From assembly GCA_016839705.1 (NCBI GenBank), contig JAEOTR010000049.1, positions 1-33,934 on the forward strand: 33,934 nucleotides of DNA, in the 5' to 3' direction. Below, in pieces: positions 8,301-16,228 of this stretch. The stretch comes from Promethearchaeota archaeon (GTDB taxonomy: Archaea; Asgardarchaeota; Lokiarchaeia; Sigyniarchaeales; SOKP01). Position numbers and translations under genes: made by a program. Under the pieces are notes generated by a model, which saw nothing but the letters and a program-made list of their open reading frames with translations, did not search any database and was not told the DNA's origin. Every line of letters begins with the position of its first letter. Position 1 is the first letter of the stretch.

Positions 8301-8555
8301 CTACCGTAGCCCATAATTCCTGTGAACTCGCTGCCATTCAAGACGGTGGATTGGAATTACATCTTCAGGATATTTTGCGTTTAATTCTGCTTTTTTGAAT
8401 AATTTGGATAATCGCTTTTTAACGGGTTTCTTTTCTATTATCTTAGGTTTGATTGTTTTTTGAATTCTTACCTGCTCTAAGCGCATCTCCAAATTTATCT
8501 GTTCTATATCAATACAATTCATTCTTACCGACTTTTTTTCTGATACATGAGCCAT
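8301..8555 (-). CDS. 84-residue basic protein, unknown
   Basis: A small, strongly basic protein. The middle (about 33-58) is rich in Lys, with KPVKKRLSKLFKKAEL. The C-terminal part, YPEDVIPIHRLEWQRVHRNY, has the character of a structured motif rather than random sequence. There are no Cys or membrane segments. An AGAGAG-like leader precedes the ATG at 8555. It is the first gene of the minus-strand run of small genes and is transcribed away from the large winged-helix/TPR gene. Nucleic-acid binding is a guess based only on charge. Confidence 0.6.
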   Translation of the reverse strand: MAHVSEKKSVRMNCIDIEQINLEMRLEQVRIQKTIKPKIIEKKPVKKRLSKLFKKAELNAKYPEDVIPIHRLEWQRVHRNYGLR

Positions 8556-8767
8556 TTTTTTTTCTCTCTTCTTTGTTTTTTTTCTTTTTTTTCTTAAATA
8601 ATAGGAAGATTTACATCAATTTATAGTTTAATTACCTATACTTCAATTGTAGTTTGTAGTTCATCCGAAGTTTCTACGCTTATGTGAACAAGAAACCTTA
8701 AATAAGAGTTGTACTATTCATTATTTGTAATAGAATTCATTTTCTAATGGTACTTCAGTGATTAATT

Positions 8768-11323
8768 ATGAGTGGAACAGAACCGACGAATTTTCCGCCT
8801 GAGGAGGTTGTTCAATCTCTACTTACAGAAAAAAAGAATTTTGAGCATATTATCCTCTGGATGTTGAGTAATAACGATAAAGTTGAGTGGGCAGATTTTA
8901 AGCGAAAACCGATTGATATGGCGCAATCAACGTTATCGAATTATATGACTAAGTTATTAAGCAAAGAATTTGTCGAAAAGATAGAGAGGGGTAAATATAA
9001 AATTACTCCTAAGGGTGAAGAGAGGTATAACGAATTATCAAGGGTCAAAGAAGTAAAGAGAAAATTAAATTGTCCTCCAGATGTAATTAGGCATTCAAGA
9101 GACTATAGTCATATTATCCTTTGGATGGCTTATAATAATAGTTACTTAAAATGGTCAGATTTTACAGAAGAAGATTCTCCACTAAGGATTAATCAATCTT
9201 CTTTGTCAAAGAATTTAAACCTATTGCAGGAATATGAACTCATTAATAAAGGGGAGAATAAAGAATATCGAATTACTCGACTGGGTAAAGCTGAATATGC
9301 CAGAATTTTAAAATCGTATGACTTGGATAGGCAATCAATATTAAATGAAGAAAGTAAACGGATTGAAGAAATAACAAAAAGAACCATCCGGTTTTTTGAG
9401 AGGTATAACATTGAGGATGATGATATCAAATTTCGATTTTTAAACAATGTTTTAACGCTACCTTTTGAGAAGCTGAAAGGTTCATTAGATAGTGAGGATG
9501 ATTTTAATAAAATTCTTCTATTTCTTTCAATGAACCATCCAAATCAGTATCCAGAAAATATTTCACCTGAGGCATTTTCAAAGAAATTTGACATTGATAA
9601 ATTAGATTTGGAATTTAACATTCGAAAGATCACTGAGAAAGGTGTGTATTCTACTAAATTCTTCAAATTAGAGGTTGAAGATGATAAAACTTATTATTTT
9701 CAAGCAAATGAGAAAATAGAGAAAGTGTTAAGTGCGATAACCGAGGATCATATAACGAAATTTACTTATTTAAATAAATTATATGAAAAGACTTCAAGAG
9801 GTACACCCCAATTAACAATGGAATCGACTACTGATGCAATATTACTCGAAATTTGCGATCATTTATTTGATTCAAGATTAAAGGATCCTTTGAGAGAATT
9901 TTTACCAGAATATATTAAATATTTAGCATATAAAATGCAAAAACAGAAAAAGTTAGAAGAAATTACAGATAAATTAGAAGGGACCATATGGCGCGATTTT
10001 CAATATTATAGTGCTACAAGTGAGCCCCCTAAAACTTATGATGAAGACCATGAATATTATTATCTAATGCCTCAAATTTTTGATATATTGGATGATAGTT
10101 ATATAGTTCCTAGTACTTCTGCAGTTGTTAGAAAGACAAAAAAGGTATTAACAAACAAATATGAATACAAAAGAGCTTTAAAATTTGTAGATTCTAGCAT
10201 CAAAAAAGGACTAGATAATATTGAAATTAAGTTATTTAAATCAATAGTTCTATGTTATTTAAATAAATTTTTTGAAGTAATAGATTTAATTGGTAAGGAG
10301 ATAGATTATGAACAATATCAAGATGAAGAAAAAATATATGTGGCATCTTCATTTATTCTTGCCTTTTCGTATACATCTTTAGGTAATGCTGATGCTGCAT
10401 TAAAAATAATAGATAAAACCTATAAAATATATCCAGAGAATCCCATACTATCAGCAGCAAAAGCACTAATCTACGGATATAGCATTATTTATGATTTTGA
10501 TGTTGAAGAGGGAAGTGACGATTCTGTTTTAGATTTAATAGATGAAGTAATCAGAAATGATCCAAAAATTACGAACAAAGCCAGGTATTATCAATTTAAA
10601 AGTATTGTCATGGAACAAATGGATAAGGAAGAAGAAGGTCTTGAGGAAATCAATTTAGCTCTTGATTTAACAGAAGACATTGTGGATTTATACTATTTTA
10701 AATCAAAATTTCTCTCATCATTAGGAAGATATGATGAAGCATTGACGGTTCTTAAGGAAACGATGAAGAAATTCCCGGATAGTAAAAAGCATATGTTAAT
10801 GCAACAAGCCTATATTCTTAAGATGGCAGGTGATTATCAATCGGGTTTAGAGATAATTTCAGATTTGACGCAGACTTATCCAAAAGAAATAGATTTTAAC
10901 AACAACAAAGCATACTGGCACATTTATATTTATCAAGAAAATAGAGATAAGGGAATTGAAGATGAGGAAAATAAAACAGCAGCGATTGAGACGATTAAAT
11001 CTTTAACTGAGGAATCTCCAGAAGAGGGGAATTATTTTGATTCCTATGGTGAAATCCTGATGATAACAGAAGATTACGAAAACGCGATAAAGATGTATGA
11101 AAAAGCTATTGAGACTGAACCAAATGGTTGGTTTATACCTTCTTCTTATGTTGGTATCGGAAAATGTAATGAAAAACTTGGGTTTTACGAGAAAGCGGAA
11201 GTAAATTTCAAAAAAGCAAGACAAATAGTACGTTATTGCTTTTGCCATATTAAGAATAGAAAAGAGTGGATTGAAGAGATTGAATACCACTTAAAGAAAA
11301 TTAATGAAATGAAACAAGAATAA
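8768..11323 (+). CDS. Tandem winged-helix plus TPR protein (851 aa)
   Basis: The N terminus holds two similar winged-helix domains at about residues 25-90 and 113-180. Each begins HIILWM and contains a Q-S-(T/S)-L-S-x-x recognition-helix segment followed by a wing (YKITPKG and YRITRLG). They look like an internal duplication. A helical middle region of unknown type follows (about 190-440), and then an array of TPR units from about 470 to 850, for example ALKFVDSSIKKGLDNIEIKL and YENAIKMYEKAIETEPNG. The layout suggests a DNA-binding regulator controlled through protein contacts, or a scaffold. The ATG at 8768 lacks a clear Shine-Dalgarno sequence. The convergent downstream gene ends only 10 bases away. 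Confidence 0.82.
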   Translation: MSGTEPTNFPPEEVVQSLLTEKKNFEHIILWMLSNNDKVEWADFKRKPIDMAQSTLSNYMTKLLSKEFVEKIERGKYKITPKGEERYNELSRVKEVKRKLNCPPDVIRHSRDYSHIILWMAYNNSYLKWSDFTEEDSPLRINQSSLSKNLNLLQEYELINKGENKEYRITRLGKAEYARILKSYDLDRQSILNEESKRIEEITKRTIRFFERYNIEDDDIKFRFLNNVLTLPFEKLKGSLDSEDDFNKILLFLSMNHPNQYPENISPEAFSKKFDIDKLDLEFNIRKITEKGVYSTKFFKLEVEDDKTYYFQANEKIEKVLSAITEDHITKFTYLNKLYEKTSRGTPQLTMESTTDAILLEICDHLFDSRLKDPLREFLPEYIKYLAYKMQKQKKLEEITDKLEGTIWRDFQYYSATSEPPKTYDEDHEYYYLMPQIFDILDDSYIVPSTSAVVRKTKKVLTNKYEYKRALKFVDSSIKKGLDNIEIKLFKSIVLCYLNKFFEVIDLIGKEIDYEQYQDEEKIYVASSFILAFSYTSLGNADAALKIIDKTYKIYPENPILSAAKALIYGYSIIYDFDVEEGSDDSVLDLIDEVIRNDPKITNKARYYQFKSIVMEQMDKEEEGLEEINLALDLTEDIVDLYYFKSKFLSSLGRYDEALTVLKETMKKFPDSKKHMLMQQAYILKMAGDYQSGLEIISDLTQTYPKEIDFNNNKAYWHIYIYQENRDKGIEDEENKTAAIETIKSLTEESPEEGNYFDSYGEILMITEDYENAIKMYEKAIETEPNGWFIPSSYVGIGKCNEKLGFYEKAEVNFKKARQIVRYCFCHIKNRKEWIEEIEYHLKKINEMKQE

Positions 11324-11333
11324 TAGTTGTATT

Positions 11334-12056
11334 CTATTTTTTATAGCCTACTTTAACAATTATTGAAATAGACTCTTCGAAAGTCATTCCTTCTACGCTA
11401 CACTTAAAAGCTAAATCTTCAGATCGAAACAAAGTTGTGAAGTAACCTAGCCAATATTCTGAAAACCGTCTGTTTTGCCTATGTTTAAAAAGCATATGAT
11501 ATTCATCGTTTTCCTCATGTACATCGATCGCATAAAAATAATTTGCGACAACCCACATCTTTGCGATAGTATTTATTATTTCTTCAACTGTAAGGCTTTT
11601 AAGGGGTTTACCGGTATACCACAATATTAGATCAAACGCTACATTCTTATGATATGCTCTTTCTCTGGCATCCTCGGGCATCTCAGCAGCATGAATAAGT
11701 TGATTAAAGGTGGTTTTACCTATAAGGCACATTTTCATTTCATCTCGTGCACGAACCCAAAGATCTCTATCTAAACTTTTTTGTTCCCCAAAATACTTAA
11801 TTGCTCGTTCAATGAAAACGAATTTTGGTTCTTCTTTTTCTTTATATTTCTCGATAATCGCTAGAATTTCAGGTGAAATTGAGTTGAATTCATCAAAACA
11901 CTTAACCGCATTTTTGACTAGATCAGATATAGTACTACCTTGTCCCTTATATTTATCAATTAAACCTCTGATTTCATCACTTACTTTAACATATAATGAT
12001 TTATCTTTAGGTTCAGATTCATCAACTTTATCATTCTCCTTTGCGATAAGAATCAT
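11334..12056 (-). CDS. Ribbon-helix-helix-like protein with a C-terminal alpha/beta domain
   Basis: 240 residues. Residues about 20-58 (SLYVKVSDEIRGLIDKY, then SDLVKNAVKCFDEF) have the strand-helix-helix pattern of ribbon-helix-helix DNA-binding domains. Two further weaker copies of a related helical pattern follow (about 59-95 and 95-125). The C-terminal 110 residues form an alpha/beta domain that I cannot name. The start is uncertain: an AAGGAG sits directly against the ATG at 12056, which is too close for normal use, but no better in-frame start is seen. The AT-rich promoter region holds three palindromes, which fits an autoregulated RHH repressor. It is convergent with the 851-residue gene. 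Confidence 0.65.
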   Translation of the reverse strand: MILIAKENDKVDESEPKDKSLYVKVSDEIRGLIDKYKGQGSTISDLVKNAVKCFDEFNSISPEILAIIEKYKEKEEPKFVFIERAIKYFGEQKSLDRDLWVRARDEMKMCLIGKTTFNQLIHAAEMPEDARERAYHKNVAFDLILWYTGKPLKSLTVEEIINTIAKMWVVANYFYAIDVHEENDEYHMLFKHRQNRRFSEYWLGYFTTLFRSEDLAFKCSVEGMTFEESISIIVKVGYKK

Positions 12057-12102
12057 CTCCTTTTTATAATGAATATATATCTTTATATTAATAAACTTTA
12101 TT

Positions 12103-12169
12103 GTATATATTGATATATACTAAAAATTTTTATGATTTTTTAACAATTCTATATATAGATATATATATC
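12103..12169. promoter_or_regulatory. Cluster of AT palindromes in a divergent promoter region
   Basis: Three perfect palindromes occur here: GTATATAT-TG-ATATATAC (12103-12120), CTATATATAG (12149-12158) and GATATATATATC (12158-12169). They lie 47-113 bases before the start of the ribbon-helix-helix-like gene and 160-230 bases before the zinc-ribbon membrane protein gene on the other strand. They could be operators for the RHH protein, but in such AT-rich DNA some palindromes arise by chance. Confidence 0.4.
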
Positions 12170-12331
12170 TCAATACTTTTATTTAAAAACCTCTCCGAAG
12201 TATTGTCGGGCATTTATTTTGATCAGTAACATTTAAATATATAATTATATAAGATTATATTGATACAAAAAAAAAATATAATTTCATATATAAAAATATA
12301 ACTATTAAAATAAAGAGGATTAAAGAAAAAA

Positions 12332-12805
12332 ATGGCTTGGATGATCCCAATTGTTGCGGGTAGAAAAAAGAGTTCTAGATCCAGCGTTGGCGGTCTAATT
12401 GCAGGATTGTTTATCTTTTTGATTTTTGGGGTATTCTTTTTCATATTTTTTAATCGATCAGGAATATTCGGATTTGGTTTTCCAATGATATTCATCATGA
12501 TAGGTTTTATAGTGTTTATTATGGTTATTTTCGGTATTGCCATTGCGGCCTCATCAATGAGTAAGGTATACAAACCTCAGAAAGCTAGCATGTATGGGGA
12601 CAATCAAATCTTTAACCAAAAACAGACTTCTCAACCCAATCCCTATGTTGTTCAGGAACCGATTCAGAAGCACGATGAACCACTATATCAAGAGAAACCT
12701 CCAGAAGTGGTTCCTGTTGTTAATGAAATCAATTTTTGCCGTTATTGCGGGGAAAAAGTAGATAGGAAAGCCCAATTTTGTCATCAATGTGGAAGTAAAT
12801 TATAG
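12332..12805 (+). CDS. Membrane protein with a C-terminal zinc ribbon
   Basis: 157 residues with two transmembrane helices (about 20-42 and 49-76), a Gln/Pro-rich linker (about 90-125), and a C-terminal zinc ribbon FCRYCGEKVDRKAQFCHQCG with the CxxC...CxxC spacing of the zinc-ribbon_2 (double zinc ribbon) family. Such proteins expose a metal-binding module at the membrane surface, usually for protein contacts. The ATG at 12332 is preceded by GAGGATT about 15 bases upstream. It is the first of a plus-strand series leading to the NfeD-like and flotillin genes. Confidence 0.8.
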   Translation: MAWMIPIVAGRKKSSRSSVGGLIAGLFIFLIFGVFFFIFFNRSGIFGFGFPMIFIMIGFIVFIMVIFGIAIAASSMSKVYKPQKASMYGDNQIFNQKQTSQPNPYVVQEPIQKHDEPLYQEKPPEVVPVVNEINFCRYCGEKVDRKAQFCHQCGSKL

Positions 12806-12865
12806 TTTATATTTATTTGAATTTTTAAAACACAAAAAAATAAAAAATAATAAACTAGACGCTCA

Positions 12866-13831
12866 ATGCGAAATAATCTATATAAGAGATTTATGTACTT
12901 TCGTTGGAAAAGGAAGGATAACATTGCTATATTTCTGATAATAACTCTTGGGCTATTAATGACATCAATCGGGTTTCTTTATAACAATTTCTATAGTATT
13001 TTTCTAAGTTTATGTCTAGGATTCTTTATTGGAGGATTTATTTTATCTATTATTTCAACATTCTTGGCTCAGATGGAGTCAAATATAACGGGGGCGGGTG
13101 AGATTGATGCTGAAGTCGATGTAGATGTTGATGCCGAAATAGATGTTGATACTGATATCGATATAGATGCTGATGCTGATATTGATATAGATGCTGATGC
13201 TGAAATAGATATTGATATAGATAGCGATATTGATACTGATGTTGATGTAGATTATGACATAGAGGCAGAAATCGATGTTGAAGTCGATGCAGATATAGAT
13301 ATAGAGGCAGAAGTAGATATGGATGCAGAAGTAGATGTGGATTCTGACGTAGAGGTCGAAATGGAAAGTGAACTTGATTCCAGTTTACTATCCACTATCA
13401 CTCCTGCTCCTATTATGCTTTTGTTTTCAACTGCATTTCTAGTATATGGCATTTCAGGTTTATCTTTGTATTTCCTTGTAGGTGTAAATTTCAAGTATAT
13501 AATTTTCTTTGTCACCCCAATAATTTCATTTATATCTGTTAAATTAATAAATTCTCTTTGGAAAATCCTGGCAAAATCACACTATTATGGGATTTCATCT
13601 ACAATGAATTTAATTGGAAAAGAAGGGGAAGTAATATTAAAAGTTGATGATAGAGGGGGAGTTATTAAAATTCCTTCAAAGACACCTTTAAAATTTGAAC
13701 GATTACATGTTAAACCTGTTATTGAGGAGTCTATTTTTGAAAGAGGTAATAGAGTTTACATTTGTGATGTAAAGAACGGGTATTTACTAGTTGATAATTC
13801 TAAAAAGTTAATAAAAAAAAGAAAAAGATGA
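12866..13831 (+). CDS. NfeD-like membrane protein with a long Asp/Glu-alternating insert
   Basis: 321 residues. Two transmembrane helices (about 20-40 and 43-67) precede an acidic insert of about 90 residues (79-171). Two more helices (about 181-205 and 208-230) follow, then a C-terminal OB-fold-like domain (about 246-312) with GKEGEVILKV, RGGVIKIPSKTP and GNRVYICDVKNGYLLV. That domain resembles the soluble domain of NfeD/YuaF proteins. NfeD-type proteins pair with SPFH proteins (YuaF with YuaG/FloT in Bacillus), and a flotillin gene follows here by 74 bases, which strongly supports the call. The acidic insert is not part of the normal family. Confidence 0.75.
   Translation: MRNNLYKRFMYFRWKRKDNIAIFLIITLGLLMTSIGFLYNNFYSIFLSLCLGFFIGGFILSIISTFLAQMESNITGAGEIDAEVDVDVDAEIDVDTDIDIDADADIDIDADAEIDIDIDSDIDTDVDVDYDIEAEIDVEVDADIDIEAEVDMDAEVDVDSDVEVEMESELDSSLLSTITPAPIMLLFSTAFLVYGISGLSLYFLVGVNFKYIIFFVTPIISFISVKLINSLWKILAKSHYYGISSTMNLIGKEGEVILKVDDRGGVIKIPSKTPLKFERLHVKPVIEESIFERGNRVYICDVKNGYLLVDNSKKLIKKRKR
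13100..13378 (+). repeat. Hexanucleotide-like coding repeat for alternating acidic residues
   Basis: About 46 tandem two-codon units of GA(T/C/A/G)-NNN encode Asp or Glu alternating with Val, Ile, Ala and occasional Met, Thr, Ser or Tyr, for example DVDVDAEIDVDTDIDIDADA. The DNA units are similar (GATGTT, GATATA, GATGCT) but diverged, so this is an old expansion held by selection for the amino-acid pattern and not a recent slippage tract. Confidence 0.85.
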
Positions 13832-13905
13832 AAGTTTTAAGATTTAAAGAAAAAATTAGAAAAATTTAATAAAAATAAAGAAAAGAAGGAGGTTTTAAAA
13901 AAAGG

Positions 13906-15078
13906 TTGATATACCAAGAACTTAATCCTTTATTTGTCGGGATAGGAGTTACTGTAGGCATTATAGTGTTTTTGTTTGTAATATTTTTGGCTGCACGATA
14001 TAGAAAATTCAAAACAAACCAGTTTGTGATACATTTACGTAATGGTAAAGTCAAACATGCAGGATTGGGAGGAAGTCTATTTCTACTTCCATTAATCGAT
14101 GAATATATTGTAATTCCAACAACAAGCATCCAAACACTTGTTGAAGCCCATGAACAAGTAGTCTCTCATGAGTATCAAAACATTGAAATCGAAGGATTAT
14201 TAATATGGAAAGTTATTGATCCTGAAAAAGCGTTCAGTGCAGTCTCTTGGAATATGAGAGATGAGAACTATGTCGAAAAAATTCTAAAAGGGGCAGCTGA
14301 AGCAATTATTCGTACCACTTGTGCAAATATGCCACTGGAAAAGATCATTAGAGAAAGAAGAGAAATTATTGATCATATTGAAAAAGATTTACATGAATTA
14401 ACGGCCGATTGGGGTATAGTAATCGAATCTTTAGAAATCATAGAAGTGATTATTGTACAACAGGATCTTAAAAAGAATATGGAAGCAACTAAACAAGCGG
14501 AAGAATTAAAGAAAGCTAGGATTGCTAATGCTGAGGCGGAGAGAATGTCAAAGTTGAGAGAATTAGAAGTAAAAAATGAAGTGGGCATTCAGGAACAATT
14601 AGTTGAAAGAGAGATTGAGTTAAGACGTAAAGATAAAGAAATTGCTATTGCTGAACAGGAAAGAGAGCGGAAAAGAATTGAAGCAGATGGTAACAGGCAG
14701 AAAAAAATAATAGAAGTTGATGCTGAGGCTCAACAAATCAAACGTAAGCTCATTGCTCAAGCAGAAGGTGAATCTGAAAACATTAAACAGCAAATGCTTG
14801 CTCAAGCGGAAGGTTTTAAGAAACAAGTAGAGGCTATGGGCGCTGCTGACGAACGATTTTTAGCGGTGCAATTAACTAATATCTTACCTGAAATTTTCAA
14901 GCACATAAGCCCTGAGAAGATGTTTATTATGGGAGATGGGAATGAAGCGTTTTCATCACTTTCGAGATCTATCATGCCATTCCTACAACTATTGCCGGAA
15001 TATTCAGATAAAATAAAGGAATTCTTTAATAATGGAGGAGCTGAAAAACTTAAGGAGATTTTGGTTAAGAAGAAATAA
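13906..15078 (+). CDS. Flotillin-like SPFH-domain protein
   Basis: 390 residues. A single N-terminal membrane helix (about 9-30) is followed by the SPFH/PHB domain (about 35-195). A long charged coiled coil (about 195-320) contains Glu-Ala repeats such as EAERMSK, AEQERERKR, AQAEGESEN and AQAEGFKKQVEAMG, typical of flotillins. A short C-terminal oligomerisation segment ends the protein. Flotillins scaffold membrane microdomains. The start is TTG at 13906 with AAGGAGG about 13 bases upstream. No in-frame ATG lies near the expected N terminus. It follows the NfeD-like gene, the classic pair. Confidence 0.88.
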   Translation: MIYQELNPLFVGIGVTVGIIVFLFVIFLAARYRKFKTNQFVIHLRNGKVKHAGLGGSLFLLPLIDEYIVIPTTSIQTLVEAHEQVVSHEYQNIEIEGLLIWKVIDPEKAFSAVSWNMRDENYVEKILKGAAEAIIRTTCANMPLEKIIRERREIIDHIEKDLHELTADWGIVIESLEIIEVIIVQQDLKKNMEATKQAEELKKARIANAEAERMSKLRELEVKNEVGIQEQLVEREIELRRKDKEIAIAEQERERKRIEADGNRQKKIIEVDAEAQQIKRKLIAQAEGESENIKQQMLAQAEGFKKQVEAMGAADERFLAVQLTNILPEIFKHISPEKMFIMGDGNEAFSSLSRSIMPFLQLLPEYSDKIKEFFNNGGAEKLKEILVKKK

Positions 15079-15115
15079 AATGAGTTTATCGTTGCTTAAC
15101 TCAAACTCTCATTTT
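15077..15115 (+). terminator. Stem-loop and T tract after the flotillin gene
   Basis: AAAATGAG (15077-15084) pairs with CTCATTTT (15108-15115), extended by TTT/AAA across a bulge. T-rich sequence (TTAATTATTTTTTT) follows. It overlaps the flotillin stop codon and precedes the carbonic anhydrase gene by about 50 bases. It may end transcription or cause partial read-through. Confidence 0.5.
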
Positions 15116-15168
15116 TAATTATTTTTTTACTTACTGTTTTACAGATTAATAAGAGGTTTTAAAAAAAA

Positions 15169-16050
15169 ATGATAGATATAGAAAAAATACTAGCTGAAGG
15201 AAATCTACGTTATTATTTGAAGATTACTCAAGATTTAGAAAATATCGAGACTCAAGGCAAATTACCAAAATATCCAGTAATAATTCTTACGTGTATGGAT
15301 CCAAGAATAGATGTCCATCGGATTTTTCAGTTAGAACCAGGGGATGTGATCGTCGTAAGAAATGCGGGTAATCAATATTCTCAAGATAGTTTACGATCTA
15401 TCCTACTTGCCATTTATCAATATAATATTAAGTATATTATAATTTTAGGTCATTTAGATTGCGGTATGACAAAAACTAATTTATTAGAATTAAAAAGAAA
15501 CGTACCATACGAATTTCTCCCACGTATATCAAACAAAACTATAGATGTCTTTAAGGAAACAAAAGAATATTTTAAACCATTTAATGATGAATTAATAAAT
15601 ATCAAGCAGCAGATAGAAGCTTTACAAAGATTAGAAATACACAATCCAAAACTAAAAATCCTAGGAATGCTCTATGATATAGAAACAGGATTTGTACTTG
15701 AATATAGTAGGTTAAAAGAATTTGCATCAATTGAGAATTTTAGAGTTCATTATAAAACTATCTTAAGAGAGAAACAGTTCCAATTCATTGATTTCCTAGA
15801 AACTATTGAAGAAGAAATTATATACGGGGAGAAATTAGAGGCTGTGAATCGGGGAGAAGAAACAGATGAAAAATCAATCAATCCAGTGTTAAAAGAAAAG
15901 AAGGATGTCCCTATTGGTGTTCAAAATCAAAAAGTCGAAGTCCCTACCATTTTAACGAAAATGCAAATTCCTAAGATAAATTTACCCGGAGTTAAAATAT
16001 ACATTCCTAAAATATATAGAAAGAGGAATAAAATTAGGAATGAAAACTAA
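15169..16050 (+). CDS. Beta-class carbonic anhydrase with an extended C terminus
   Basis: 293 residues. The zinc site is complete: Cys42, with Asp44 and Arg46 in TCMDPRIDVH, and His95 and Cys98 in GHLDCGM. VVRNAGNQ (about 62-69) is the other family signature. The enzyme interconverts carbon dioxide and bicarbonate. The catalytic domain ends near residue 190, with a longer than usual helical insert (about 105-150). The remaining 100 residues are an unrelated tail with Pro/Lys-rich PKINLPGVKIYIPKIYRKRN, perhaps for membrane or protein contact. The ATG at 15169 has a leader GAGGTTTTAAAAAAA like that of flotillin. The next gene overlaps its end by 11 bases. Confidence 0.88.
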   Translation: MIDIEKILAEGNLRYYLKITQDLENIETQGKLPKYPVIILTCMDPRIDVHRIFQLEPGDVIVVRNAGNQYSQDSLRSILLAIYQYNIKYIIILGHLDCGMTKTNLLELKRNVPYEFLPRISNKTIDVFKETKEYFKPFNDELINIKQQIEALQRLEIHNPKLKILGMLYDIETGFVLEYSRLKEFASIENFRVHYKTILREKQFQFIDFLETIEEEIIYGEKLEAVNRGEETDEKSINPVLKEKKDVPIGVQNQKVEVPTILTKMQIPKINLPGVKIYIPKIYRKRNKIRNEN

Positions 16051-16228
16051 ACAAATTAGATATTGTGGAAACTGTGGAAGAGAATATAGTCTTGATGATT
16101 TTATCGTGATTTATCCTCAACCAAATCATAATCAAGTTATGAAAGTATGGGATAATCAAAAGGTACAATTTTATTGTTCTTATTGCTATTTATTGGAAAT
16201 TTTAAAAAAAATCAAAAGAAGAAATTAA
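16040..16228 (+). CDS. Small Cys-rich zinc-ribbon-like protein
   Basis: 62 residues with a YCGNCGREY motif near residues 8-16 and a FYCSYCYLLE motif near 44-53, giving two CxxC pairs able to hold one zinc ion. A basic C terminus (KKIKRRN) follows. It overlaps the carbonic anhydrase gene by 11 bases in another frame, with GAGGAAT-type sequence before the ATG, so translational coupling is likely. It may be an accessory or regulator of the upstream enzyme, which is inference from position only. Its end overlaps the convergent gene by 4 bases inside AATTAATT-CCC-AATTAATT. Confidence 0.7.
   Translation: MKTKQIRYCGNCGREYSLDDFIVIYPQPNHNQVMKVWDNQKVQFYCSYCYLLEILKKIKRRN

Noticed and set aside
12240..12331. 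AT repeats as a possible replication origin
   Set aside because: No Orc1/Cdc6 gene or origin-recognition-box-like GC-rich repeats are visible. AT palindromes alone are not enough.
12223..12573. Long antisense frame over the zinc-ribbon membrane gene
   Set aside because: The plus frame contains transmembrane helices and a perfect zinc ribbon. The antisense is a shadow.
13252..13515. Antisense open frame rich in Ser and Thr opposite the acidic repeat
   Set aside because: It is a by-product of the GA-rich repeat. The sense frame has a coherent NfeD-like structure.
13828..13869. A 13-codon frame overlapping the end of the NfeD-like gene (ATGA overlap)
   Set aside because: It is short, Lys/Ile-rich like random AT-rich sequence, and has no ribosome-binding site of its own.
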